Below, piece by piece: positions 12,001 through 16,806 of a stretch of DNA of 27,213 nt. The stretch covers positions 1 to 27,213 of IMG/VR virus record IMGVR_UViG_3300044950_000219. The stretch is one strand, 5' to 3'. Origin of the DNA: a virus. The notes under the pieces were generated by a model. That model saw nothing but the letters and a program-made list of their open reading frames with translations, did not search any database and had not been told where the DNA came from. The translations under genes were made by a program, and so were the position numbers. Numbering within the stretch: position 1 is the first letter of the stretch; each line of letters begins with the position of its first letter.

Positions 12001-12886
12001 CAGTGTTATAGAACATAACACTACGACCTTCAAGTCCTGTCACTCCATCGATACTACCAATCGTACTTAATAGTTGTCCATTAACTTGGTCAAATGGCAA
12101 CGTAGATACAACATCTACTAAATTGTTACCAGGGAAGTTATACTCGTCTTGTGCATTCTTATAAGGTACAGTGAATATTACAACACCCGCAGTTGCACCA
12201 TTATTCTCTACACCTAATACATCACGTGTTTGTATGTTTGGTTGTTGCGGATCATATCCAGTAATACCCGGCTTACCTTGAATCCAGAATTCAGTTGGCT
12301 GGTTTACAGTAAATGTATATGTACCACCACGAATCAATGTTAATGTAGGATTGGTTGTCCCTGCTGGGTTAACGTCACTGGATATATTATATCCATTAGG
12401 TAAACTTTGAACAGTATAATCTGTTGCATTATAAACAATATCTGTAGAAATATTAACAGATGGTGCACCGGTTGGCAACCAATAGTATTGATTAAAGTTA
12501 ATTATTTTATCTAAGTTAGTAAAGCTATCCCAAGAATAAAATTCGCTGTTAAACAATCTATCATTGTTATCTGTCAATGCACCTTCTAATTTTAATGCAT
12601 CTATGATACCGGGATAACTAATAAAATCTTTTGCAGTGCTTGTATTTGTTTTTGTGAATACAACACCCGGATCTAACTGATAGTCTCTACGAACTTTAGT
12701 AGGTTCAACTACATAATTATCTTTGGCATTAATTCCATAACCAAATTTACTACCAATATACCCCTCGATTCTCATCGTATTGGGTTGGTCAACGATTTGA
12801 TCCAGCGTTGCACCTAAAAATTGACTATTAGTAGGTGTTTGGAATATCTCTGGTAAAAAATTTAGTGTTCTAATTCGTGCTGCCAT
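1..12886 (-). CDS. Giant modular virion/baseplate-associated structural protein (partial, C-terminus off the left edge)
   Basis: The ORF starts at ATG 12886-12884, with a GAGAG ribosome site (12892-12896) five bases upstream. It stays open to base 2, giving at least 4,295 codons. My translation gives MAARIRTLNFLPEIFQ at the N-terminus, followed by features I remember from large structural proteins of aquatic T4-like phages (no search run). Modules in order: N-terminal conserved part (~1-175); cupredoxin-like segment (~180-246); a GTTYTIT-type beta module (~301-354); long Tyr/Asn/Trp-rich conserved region (~355-1940); carbohydrate-binding-like motif (~1945-1988); region with GYRPRDYLALADLTD; FG-GAP-type beta-propeller (~2346-2993); LSGLTRG module (~3635-3700); GGRGY/GEGY repeats (~3710-3770); and beta modules with a YY(I/V) core near the edge. 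It lies directly after gp6, the position of gp7/gp8 in T4, so a peripheral baseplate or fibre-like role is inferred. It is about four times T4 gp7 in length, and I cannot show homology to gp7. Confidence 0.85.
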   Translation of the reverse strand, partial: MAARIRTLNFLPEIFQTPTNSQFLGATLDQIVDQPNTMRIEGYIGSKFGYGINAKDNYVVEPTKVRRDYQLDPGVVFTKTNTSTAKDFISYPGIIDALKLEGALTDNNDRLFNSEFYSWDSFTNLDKIINFNQYYWLPTGAPSVNISTDIVYNATDYTVQSLPNGYNISSDVNPAGTTNPTLTLIRGGTYTFTVNQPTEFWIQGKPGITGYDPQQPNIQTRDVLGVENNGATAGVVIFTVPYKNAQDEYNFPGNNLVDVVSTLPFDQVNGQLLSTIGSIDGVTGLEGRSVMFYNTGSPFIVVAGSFVVGTTYTITDLGTTTQTEWNTIAGTSSVTYAIGDSFIAATVGTGTGIAKALTGYVSKFYDTTTYDEDGGNDPYVVPGTTSDFNNYEGGFYTDIYSTFYTITYEGSVDDPVLRLVPSTAIPIGQKITASYGTQWKARNFYRNTVGSINIVPYLSAILDTLYYQDGTSANKVGIIRLIESNSTNQIDITQILGQQQYTSPNGVVFTNGLKVSFSGDIFPTSYKEGEYYVEGVGTAIELINVADLITPEPFTEGTYTPYDSLPYDIGNYDSTLYIPVYQDYITIARNSIDKNAWSRSNRWFHIDVINSTATYNNDPSIATIYATQDNKAKRPIIEFYPNLRLFNNGVIGKDPIDFFDDRTTDAFTLVAGQENYWPDVEVYTDYTATINGVTGTSTTITIAASDVTGTFQVGQYISDTTNVLPRNTQITTITGTTTLTLTVTWDDSTTISTTPNSSLVANDISNDNYELYDGARIVFSVDTNENVRNKIYVVRFSDIQGNGTQLITLTEAENGLVLPLECTFAFKGYNNEGKDFYFDGIEWLIAQQKTTVNQAPYFDIFDNDGISFGDTDVYVGTSFAGNKLFSYGIGSGIKDIVLGFPLRYSAVNNVGDISFDVPLNSETFNYVSGTNPITQKVNTGYVYNYTSGTTVVRQLGWQTAVAESRQYQIFSFDYIGGSGVSTYTCDIAAATNTVWPNIQVYVNNVLQDTSTYTFTITDNSTVVNFTVPDLFVDTVVEITLLSDQVSPTAYYQIPINLQNNPFNDDVSVVNVGDIRGQYQSIFYNNPNTTGNVFGSNNYRDLGNLVPWGTKIIQNSASLALPGSLLRSQNNNLINSLQYNSQQYINFRALLVYTIDRTEYNIYQPPATILDDALDQITQNKTESEPFFWSDMLPSKAAYATNTYTFANSLDTSIYPLTRIYNFDTANYYGVLVYLTTTVNNFTSTQQLITNQDYTVSTDSPSLTITKDLAPGDVVTIKEYNQTFGSYVPNTPTKLGLYPSFIPGVVLDSNYSQPTYFIQGHDGSYTKLYGEYINGNLVDFRDQALLEFETRVYNNLKLTDIVPVTEYDVIPGFFRTTNYSYDEVLQIYSQYFLNWVGQNRIEYKKQFYQANNQFSYNYTQSGNRVNGEPIQQGFWRGIYEYFYDTSTPNTSPWEMIGFTNQPTWWTDRYGAAPYTSDNLVLWGDMAAGINWNNGNPVVLPEFIREELLSVIPVDSAGNLLSPFDAVMGNYNFRTFKNDWAVGDVGPAEFSYRRSSSWPFDLMKILALTKPAQFFNLGFDVDNYKFSTEFNQYLVNNRSHLVISDVAIYGSGTPKTSYVNWIVDYEKQVGVNATQNITDLFDNLDVRLIYRLAGFSDKSLLGFYVEKGTPNSRNASLLIPDESYSVVLYDNIPITTIIYSGVVVQSTSAGWKVFGNSQDTAYFTTVTPKINGNYNKVTVGNLSVQLANDYTDNKTNIVPYGTEFVDLQSLSQFIASYGRYLLTQGVLFDQIESGIDVNWRQMVTELLYWAQSGWETGSLVNLNPAANLITINKDSYVVQPLTLQRQNFILNQNFYPIQSTDLSVTRDSTFFSATPLNEGDTVAYGQFNISNFEHGIVFDNVTVFNDVLYNLTTGLRQNRILTRGTKSADWNGTIDAQGFILNQDNIEEWSTNQKYTRGSIVKYKNRYWFALQVLNAKEIFEEQYWKETDYNEIQKGLLPNSSTRSYEATLFYDTNKTNLDQDSDLLSWSLIGYRPRDYLALADLTDITQVNVYKNLIKEKGTSIATNSFKGLNLPQGGIDYDVYDNWAIKTGEFGGVLNNNFVDFRLNQNQLTSNPSIVGLTTGVYTDGVEQEVPLYSVFNYGRPINNANVLPTVPSYTPNRVFPDAGYANFNDVKISSYYYNGLNTATTPLSQLYVNEYVWLADYNSTWQVYTPTSAGQVVGAINNLNGTVTLQFATPHNLTKYQPFAVINFNTNINGYRIVATVVDPFRVTIALSLSPALTTITGQGIAMKFSSQRVATPSDINNLPLLDSEFVKNKVWVDENDDGSWAVYRKSLNYIYTDELLKTGSSTYGSAVAQTSNLGYLITDATAGVAYRYSYNAVFDTYSIVQTINESASFGSTIEYVDNLFVISQPTGAAYTDRKVYIYDLVINNLLNELQEYQVIESPDDDSVTNWGSSIAMSGDQNWLYISAYEQNLVYVYRKSALTDLYEFSETITVAGLSAGDSFGYSIATNYYGNIIAVSAPENDTVVADLGTAYSFERLVQTFEAPYNSSPFVPQTFSLIFTPTTTTLSTATSNAITDTNAGTDRFTCTDSSVLTVGDPIVFTGTVFGGVSLNTVYYVLAKPSGTTFTVSTERGGSTLQLITDTGSMTAVQQTEPIFVSVNGTLIDDNEYGVVGSNINVYQSLTAGDIINVSGSEFVLTQEFTSVDANPEVGTNFGYSLDVDNYANELLIGAPFEINSQNAEGAVYRYTYGGSSYGIVTGTTECNVTSATTILVNGYAVNIPVGNATAAANAITSANITNVTASASNNILTIQVISIDLAYINAKLTVSVLDADVLDQLGIQLYTQTQLINDPHSQGRTQFGSTIKFNSSGSFVVSSPVSARYAETTFDASDDENYDNDTLFDNNTTQFVDSFVNAGAVYMYDYLPVYNENVNNSGAYVYAQSVNALNEDYGSQPYYGTALDFNNNSVIIGTPNFRPGYDNGQVVIYNNSVGEADWTVYRNSAPIVDTDAIQNVQLYSISTNNTLDNLDYIDPLQGKILGAVRENLDVVSNSDPANYNSPDATNKGSTVWGSGQLGKLWFDTSTTRFVNYHQSDDVVYNSKWWGRVFPGSDVKVYSWVTSDVEPIAYQGPGTPRSIDDYAIEYRLNSTGSLVPVYYYWVRNTNIVFTQIGKTLSDTICESYIATPLSTGISFMAAIQPNVFGLYNCGSNINATDTALHIGFATGTNDDVSHSVYSLIRSNYADDFLPGLPGIGDTVVPESLYNRMLESFSGVNQTGAVVPDPFLPKPVQSGILVRPRQSFFYNRFKALENYLQFYNTVLAQYPLAETSSLKFLFTEGAINPSTVGNPNWPGAPELFYNTQDYWELINWWAPGYNDNTKSAMLVESYYDLAPINAQLGLIVTVNKNGDGLQETYVFDGIEWVRIGLQNGTIQFSSSLWDYAEARIGFGDNFFDTTPYDTFPSEETRSIIRALNEELPSSLLLFRNKSLILMFNYIVSETIESQNYLPWLNKTSFIDVAHTIRELLPLEVFQSDNQEFLSGYLNEAKPFHVVIKDFLFKYTGTDVYEGEITDFDLPAQYNTQYQQYITPELVYANPSGINQYLPTDPIWQTQPYINWFNNQGLSITGVDNYPITVLISYVTLNSISMVVDNVFGFPTTGVILIGTEEIAYSSVDRAYSTLSGLTRGVNGTTITNHLPGEQIIIDLPPVLLLNGGRGYSEPPKVTAYIDTTIYPAPRRAAILQPVMNLDTILRIDVVDPGEGYQVLPEIRIDPSEIVTFASTEVDVLTNTITLQTQFVQTGDLVLYYVGDNTTAIGGLDDGQYYYLAVLENTPFYVVALYTSYANALQDRDRVVFISTGSGSNNKIAVSARASCVSTSTPIRENIITLRFDRTTYDSQVTEWAPNNFYGSFYAGLFNNSTRIASSSITLEQTQPPVDNILASAQGATFEIQDITNDQVLTWSSFVRTVSETTTTVDVSNVIRLSFTSVDPNASGSTIGFYVGMPVKFVGAIGTTGISNDTTYYVKSLVKLPNLDDPTIIEDSGFTISETIGGGAVTLTPETINPAGLSCYVGEVTNTAIVTIAYPGILDVTATALTTNFITTPTLPTGTAGTAGFYVGLPVYFVGNVFGGIIENEPYYIITIIDDETFTISTEDDPLILSVTATTATTNLVTVSSTLELNVNDPITFTGTTFGDIDPGTVYYIRSVDSGTTITISSVINGGAVPLTTATGSCTLTSQTTAVQLTTATGSMTMNVGLPVSPGQVTGQLFTFYPTVANVGTGVSGTNGNLITRTTVA
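60..890 (-). repeat. Degenerate beta-module repeats with a YY(I/V) core near the open end of the giant protein
   Basis: Copies occur at about 720-890 (GMPVKFVG ... TYYVKSL ... GFTISETIGGGAVTLT), 405-540 (GLPVYFVGNVFGG ... PYYIITI ... TFTISTED) and 190-350 (NDPITFTGTTFGDI ... VYYIRSV ... TITISSVINGG). A further copy sits away from this cluster at about 4930-5095 (GDPIVFTGTVFGGV ... VYYVLAK ... TFTVSTERGG). The shared frame is P(I/V)xFxG-xFGG(I/V)-xxxYY(I/V)-x(6-8)-(F/I)T(I/V)S-xxGG-xxLTxxTGSxT. The array seems to continue past the window edge. I know such modules from virion proteins of aquatic phages; no function is established to my knowledge. Confidence 0.6.
141..214 (-). repeat. Short direct repeat encoding TTATGS(M/C)T
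   Basis: Bases 141-160 and 195-214 match at 18 of 20 positions and are 54 bases (18 codons) apart, so the repeat keeps the reading frame. The encoded peptides are TTATGSMTM and TTATGSCTL. This looks like recent in-frame duplication or recombination at the end of one YY(I/V) module. Confidence 0.6.
3910..5850 (-). repeat. Seven FG-GAP-type blades (predicted beta-propeller) in the giant protein
   Basis: Between residues ~2346 and ~2993 I count seven repeats of a blade with a (F/Y/W)G(S/Y/T)(S/A/T)(I/L/V) opening strand, a hydrophobic strand often ending in (G/S)(A/T/S)P, and a closing (V/A)Y(R/V/I)Y strand. Opening strands lie near 5848 (TYGSAVA), 5705 (SFGSTIE), 5530 (NWGSSIA), 5378 (SFGYSIA), 4742 (NFGYSLD), 4298 (QFGSTIK) and 4017 (YYGTALD). 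The best blade is the fifth: NFGYSLDVDN, LLIGAPF, GAVYRYTY. Similar WxVYRxS strands occur just before the first blade and just after the last (DGSWAVYRKS, EADWTVYRNS). Seven FG-GAP blades is the size of an integrin-alpha-type propeller. The calcium loop DxDxDG of classical FG-GAP repeats is not conserved. Blades 1-4 are ~50 residues apart; blades 4-5, 5-6 and 6-7 are spread by insertions. Confidence 0.6.
4340..4620 (-). other. Flagellin-hook-IN-like module inserted between propeller blades 5 and 6
   Basis: Between blades 5 and 6 the giant protein reads ATTILVNGYAVNIPVGNATA, then AANAITSANITNVTASASNN and ILTIQV. The order (strand with NG, hydrophobic strand, helix with repeated Ala/Ile/Asn, then GVTASxSNxxLTI) resembles the flagellin hook IN motif seen in flagellar hook-associated proteins and many phage tail proteins. 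I infer an independently folding surface insert. Recognition is by pattern only. Confidence 0.4.
6925..7055 (-). other. Carbohydrate-binding-like (CBM5/12-type) aromatic motif in the giant protein
   Basis: Residues ~1945-1988 read EEWSTNQKYTRGSIVKYKNR followed by YWFALQ and, after a short loop, EEQYWKETD. The order W-x(5)-Y-x-x-G-x-x-V-x-Y-x-x-x-Y-W-x-A ... W is that of small chitin/cellulose-binding domains (CBM5/12), in which aromatic residues stack on sugar rings. In phage tails such modules can help adhesion to glycans. The conserved stretch continues into GLLPNSSTR and GYRPRDYLALADLTD, so the motif could also be an integral part of a larger phage-specific domain rather than a true CBM. 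Confidence 0.4.
12150..12348 (-). other. Cupredoxin-like segment in the giant protein
   Basis: Around residues 180-246 of the giant protein the translation reads LTLIRGGTYTFTVNQPTEFW, then a Gly/Pro/Asn-rich loop, then GVVIFTVP. This strand-loop-strand pattern (RGxTYxFxV ... GxxxFTVP) is one I know from cupredoxin-like beta-sandwich modules repeated in phage structural proteins. The His and Cys ligands of a copper site are not evident, so a purely structural or binding role is more likely. The assignment rests on pattern only. Confidence 0.45.
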
Positions 12887-12903
12887 TATAACTCTCTAGT
12901 TGT

Positions 12904-12911
12904 TATATATA
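12904..12911 (-). promoter_or_regulatory. Candidate T4-type late promoter for the giant gene (weak)
   Basis: The sequence TATATATA lies 17 bases upstream of the ATG at 12886 and matches the T4 late -10 consensus TATAAATA at 7 of 8 positions. Its distance to the start codon matches those of the other late boxes in the window. It is a self-complementary AT run and therefore weaker evidence than the ATAAATA boxes. Confidence 0.35.
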
Positions 12912-12912
12912 C

Positions 12913-15900
12913 TTATCTTATTTGTAATTGCACTGGAGTTAAAGCCGCAATCACTACTACATCACTTGCAGTTGCACCATTTACAAAAATCTCAAAGGGT
13001 GCTGATTTAATTTCATACAAGTCACCAAATGACATTGTAGGATCATTTGGTACAAGTACCACTGAACTTACAAGATCACCTAGTTGTGCGTGTAAATATG
13101 CACTTAATTCTGAGAAGTAGAAGGTGTCTCCAAAACTCCAGTTGTTAATATTGAAATAACTATTCATTGCAGACAATACTGCACTACGTATTTCGCTATC
13201 ACTTGCATTGGTTGCTTGTGATTTGATTACTTTAACTGTACCTTGCAATTGTGTAGCTGATTTTGTTCCAAACAACGGGACAAAGCGAACACTATTTGGC
13301 ACAACGCTATCAGTTAACATTTTGTAGTCATCTAAATTACCATACGCCTGTTGTAATTCATTGATTGTAGGTACGTCTGGTTTTAGTACAGTTCCAGTAG
13401 TATCTTGTATCCAATTTTGATATGCAGTATAATATGCCTGTGTTACCAAATACAAATCAATAATGTTTGTAGTTGCAGGATCAATACGTGTTGTATTGTT
13501 ACTGTTATGTCTATATTGATACAATATTGCTTGTCTTCCTGGCTGCATACTATATTGTGGTTGTTCAACTACTATGTAATAGGGAGTTGTTACACTTGTA
13601 TCCTGAACTGTTGTATAAAATACATTATCACTGTATGCATAGAATATTTGTCCCAAAGGATATTCATATTTAATTACTTCAATGTTTGTTAATGTTGGGT
13701 ACTGATATATCACATCGCTTGTGGCAATTAATTGGTAACGTGATAAATTAACAGCATCTTCAATCAATTCAAAGAATGTATAGATGCCTGTATTACTAGA
13801 ACCAGTTACATAACCGGTTACTGTTTGAAAGAAGTCAGGATCAACCACAATTTCATTATTGTTTATGTCTATACTTGCGACTTCAACTTCAAAATCATTT
13901 ACATAGCCATCACTCTCAACAGTCTGTCCAATTACATTCATTTGTACAGGTCTTGATAGTGGTGCATTACTATTTGGTTGAGTATTTGAAGGTAATACTT
14001 TAACGAAATCAGCTAATATTTTACCTGTAAATGGATCATATACTAGTTTACCACTCTCATACCAGAATCGTGTATCAGCAACACTACCAAAGTAATAACG
14101 CAATGATTTGTACGCAATTTGATATCTGTTGTTACCTACACTGTTAAAGTTTACAAACCAACCAGTTGCGTTATATGCATCAATACTCCAACGGTCTTGT
14201 GTAATCAATAATGAGTTGTTAAATATCAAACTGAAGCTTTGATTTAATTCCATTCTGATAACACATTCATTAATCACTGCTGTGGGAAGTGTGTTACCAA
14301 ATGATGGTATAACCTGTGTGATAATTGCTCCAGTTGGAATATATCCGTTTAGTGTAACTGGACCTGAGCCGTTGCTGAAATTACCTTCACCGTTATTATA
14401 ACCATCACCGATAACATTTAATACAGTAGTCCAATAGAACGTTGTATCACTTGCACTTGCAATGCCATAAACTAATCGATTGTTGTTATCAAAGTACGAA
14501 CCAGTTGGCGCAGTAACTTTAATTAATGCACTCTTGGTTACATACTTCATATTATGTGTATTGTACGTTCCAGTTGCTATAGGTGTGTTTGCTGAACCAT
14601 CAATGTTATAAAAATAACCAGTGATACTATTTGCATCAGTTGTGCTTGTGTTCCAATATACAGTGCCATCACCTGACGCAGTGTTAATGTTATAGCGTAG
14701 ATAATTTTGTAGATAATATTGTCTTGCTCTATTATCAGCTAACGCTAATGCTAAGTTGTCAGTTAAGAACTTAATAATATCGCCAGTGTTAGTTATAGTC
14801 AATAACAAATTACCGTTATCACTATTTTGATATAATCCACCATCACTTGCAAATGAATTCGTGCTGGAGTATTTTCCTGTAGGATCAAGTAGGTCTAAGT
14901 TTTTAGACACGCCAATAGAACTGCGATTAATAGCGGCACTTTTAATAATTGAACTGTATAATGTATATGGGAAATTTGTATAATCTTCACCATTAACCAT
15001 TCTGTTCTGAGTATAATATCTTGCAGGAGCACGTAGTTTAATGTTTGCTAATGTTTCTCTGGCTTGCGCTGTTGAAGCTGGTGTTTGTAATGCTAATCCT
15101 ATAGTGAGTGCTTCTGTTCGTCCTGCTCTGCTAATATACTGTATTGTTACTTGAATCCCCTGCATTTCAGTTGGATCAATAGTATATGTCAATGCATTAC
15201 CGCCACGTACATATGCTCTAAATGCTCCAACTGGTGCTTCGGAAAATACTCCATCACCGAAAGTATAACTAACTTGGTCGTTGAATCTGGATACAACTGA
15301 AAACACTTTCTTAAAACTAGTTTCAGTTTGTAAATTAGCATTTGCATATACACTGTCTACCAATCTCCAAAGTGTTCTACCACCATTGCTAGCACTTAAT
15401 TGATATAACCAAGTATCGGTGTTGTTGACACCTTGAATATCAATATCAACTACCTGATTACTAATTTGTTGTTCTAAGTTAAAATCATAACTCTGCAATG
15501 TTCCTTGCTTAAAATAAAAGAAGAAACCTGTATTTGGACTACCGTAACCCAATTTATCGTTACGATACATCATATTCATTTTACCACTTGGTGCAGGTGG
15601 AATCTCATATACATAATCTTCATCTAAACTAGTTGCACTAACTAATTCAAAATTCATATTGACAGTATCTACTGTGCTAGTAAATGGTACAATAGGTAAA
15701 CTGGCAGGAGGAATGTTAATACTGTATTCATCTGTCTTTACACCAAGTAATTCTTGACTATTACCGGGGCGACCAACACGCTGGGTATTAATCAATGTAG
15801 CATTAATAACTGTGTTAAATTGTTCTAACCAGTTAGCATTTGCAGGATCATTCCATAATATTGTTTGATTGCTTAAGTTCAATCCATTAACGTCAGTAAT

Positions 15901-16284
15901 GTTTTCAGTGGTACTGATGTTTGTAACTTTAAGATAACCTTGACCTGCAATATTACGTTTAGGATTATAGCTTACTAAGTTAGCTAGTTTAATAACACTA
16001 TCTCTACGTTCAGCCGTATCAATAAAGTTCTCACGTGTGTTTAAGTCGTTGCGGAAAGCAAGACCTTGTCCCATAAACGCAATAACATCAAGTAGTGCAA
16101 TAAATTCACTAGACTCAATGTAATCGTTAAACGTTTCCGGATAGTATACTCGCAGATAATCGATGAAACTCTTACGTAGGGTTTCATAATCGTAGCTTTT
16201 AAAATCTGCTTCACGAAAGGTTTGATAGATGGCCTGCCAATTTTGCACACCAAATATTGCTGATTGTCTTGAACTTGTAGCCAT
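12913..16284 (-). CDS. 6: Baseplate wedge protein gp6
   Basis: This is a 1,123-residue wedge subunit. gp6 forms the inner ring of the T4-type baseplate and joins wedges around the hub during sheath contraction. The N-terminal block (about 30-112) has the clear gp6 pattern: YDYETLRKSFIDYL, YPETFNDYIESSEFIALLDV, LNTRENFIDTAERRDSVIKL and VSYNPKRN. A Baseplate_J-like core follows at about 335-440, with VSYTFGDGVFSEAPVGAF, the AGRTEALT strand, then ANIKLRAPARYYTQNRMVNG-EDYTNF. The product is much longer than T4 gp6 (660 residues, from memory); the extra length lies in the C-terminal half and is beta-rich. The ATG at 16284 has GAG-rich sequence (AAAGAGAA) upstream. The next gene, the giant ORF, starts 26 bases after its stop. 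Confidence 0.95.
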   Translation of the reverse strand: MATSSRQSAIFGVQNWQAIYQTFREADFKSYDYETLRKSFIDYLRVYYPETFNDYIESSEFIALLDVIAFMGQGLAFRNDLNTRENFIDTAERRDSVIKLANLVSYNPKRNIAGQGYLKVTNISTTENITDVNGLNLSNQTILWNDPANANWLEQFNTVINATLINTQRVGRPGNSQELLGVKTDEYSINIPPASLPIVPFTSTVDTVNMNFELVSATSLDEDYVYEIPPAPSGKMNMMYRNDKLGYGSPNTGFFFYFKQGTLQSYDFNLEQQISNQVVDIDIQGVNNTDTWLYQLSASNGGRTLWRLVDSVYANANLQTETSFKKVFSVVSRFNDQVSYTFGDGVFSEAPVGAFRAYVRGGNALTYTIDPTEMQGIQVTIQYISRAGRTEALTIGLALQTPASTAQARETLANIKLRAPARYYTQNRMVNGEDYTNFPYTLYSSIIKSAAINRSSIGVSKNLDLLDPTGKYSSTNSFASDGGLYQNSDNGNLLLTITNTGDIIKFLTDNLALALADNRARQYYLQNYLRYNINTASGDGTVYWNTSTTDANSITGYFYNIDGSANTPIATGTYNTHNMKYVTKSALIKVTAPTGSYFDNNNRLVYGIASASDTTFYWTTVLNVIGDGYNNGEGNFSNGSGPVTLNGYIPTGAIITQVIPSFGNTLPTAVINECVIRMELNQSFSLIFNNSLLITQDRWSIDAYNATGWFVNFNSVGNNRYQIAYKSLRYYFGSVADTRFWYESGKLVYDPFTGKILADFVKVLPSNTQPNSNAPLSRPVQMNVIGQTVESDGYVNDFEVEVASIDINNNEIVVDPDFFQTVTGYVTGSSNTGIYTFFELIEDAVNLSRYQLIATSDVIYQYPTLTNIEVIKYEYPLGQIFYAYSDNVFYTTVQDTSVTTPYYIVVEQPQYSMQPGRQAILYQYRHNSNNTTRIDPATTNIIDLYLVTQAYYTAYQNWIQDTTGTVLKPDVPTINELQQAYGNLDDYKMLTDSVVPNSVRFVPLFGTKSATQLQGTVKVIKSQATNASDSEIRSAVLSAMNSYFNINNWSFGDTFYFSELSAYLHAQLGDLVSSVVLVPNDPTMSFGDLYEIKSAPFEIFVNGATASDVVVIAALTPVQLQIR

Positions 16285-16301
16285 AGTTATTCTCTTTTAA
16301 G

Positions 16302-16309
16302 TATTTATC
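16302..16309 (-). promoter_or_regulatory. Late promoter box GATAAATA for gp6
   Basis: On the minus strand GATAAATA ends 17 bases before the gp6 ATG and matches TATAAATA at 7 of 8 positions. T4-type late promoters consist essentially of this -10 element read by gp55-bound RNA polymerase with no -35 box. It lies in the 48-base gap between gp25 and gp6. Confidence 0.6.
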
Positions 16310-16332
16310 TTAAAGGAAAACCACGGATTTTG

Positions 16333-16782
16333 TTATTGTAATGTAGCTGTATTTGTCAAGCTATTAAAGAAAACATTCAATACTTCAGCATTATTGAAGG
16401 GTGCAATAGCTAATTCTACTTCAAGTAGTATACCGTTTTCTTGTGGATAACTCTTTACTGTATTGATAATCAATCTAGGATCACCATTAGCAATCCTGCG
16501 AATTTCATCTTCAAGTCTAAATTGAGTTTGTGCATCATTGGGCTCAAAAACAAAGCTCCAAATAGTAGAACCATATCCTGGATTTCCAACTTTTTGTCCT
16601 TGTTGAATGTTTAATGCATTAACAAAGTCTCTGACTACTAATGCTTCATCTACAAGACGATACTTTTTACCCGGGACTGTTGGTTTTAGTACACCACCTG
16701 TACCCCCATCAACACCCGGACTAGCATCAGTTGTCTTTGGCTCGTTAGCCCCAATTGTTGAAAATCCTATATATGTTGGCAT
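16333..16782 (-). CDS. 25: Baseplate wedge protein gp25
   Basis: This is a 149-residue member of the gp25/GPW family, the sheath-initiating wedge protein shared by contractile tails and type VI secretion (TssE). It has a typical length for the family, with a Gly/Pro/Thr-rich lead of ~38 residues. The core has ALVVRDFVNALNIQQGQKVG (47-66), PGYGSTIWSFVFEPND (68-83), and the helix/strand EIRRIANGDPRLIINTV (93-109), whose GDPR corresponds to the conserved (E/D)PR signature that contacts sheath and gp6. It starts at ATG 16782 with AGGAT six bases upstream. It sits between gp5 and gp6, as in related phages. Confidence 0.92.
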   Translation of the reverse strand: MPTYIGFSTIGANEPKTTDASPGVDGGTGGVLKPTVPGKKYRLVDEALVVRDFVNALNIQQGQKVGNPGYGSTIWSFVFEPNDAQTQFRLEDEIRRIANGDPRLIINTVKSYPQENGILLEVELAIAPFNNAEVLNVFFNSLTNTATLQ

Positions 16783-16798
16783 TTTTTATCCTATACAA

Positions 16799-16806
16799 TA
16801 TTTATG
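16799..16806 (-). promoter_or_regulatory. Late promoter box CATAAATA for gp25, overlapping the gp5 stop codon
   Basis: On the minus strand CATAAATA lies 16 bases before the gp25 ATG and matches TATAAATA at 7 of 8 positions. The last codon and TAA stop of gp5 (16802-16804) are embedded in the box, so promoter and gene end share bases. An AGGAT ribosome site lies between box and start. Confidence 0.6.

Noticed and set aside
13405-13692. Two overlapping plus-strand frames (Cys/Ile/Tyr-rich) opposite gp6
   Set aside because: They are antisense to conserved gp6 coding sequence. The membrane-like composition arises from reading Gln/Tyr/Asn codons backwards.
16041-16253. 70-codon minus-strand frame inside gp6
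   Set aside because: It lies entirely within the strongly conserved N-terminal part of gp6, in another frame, with no independent start signal.
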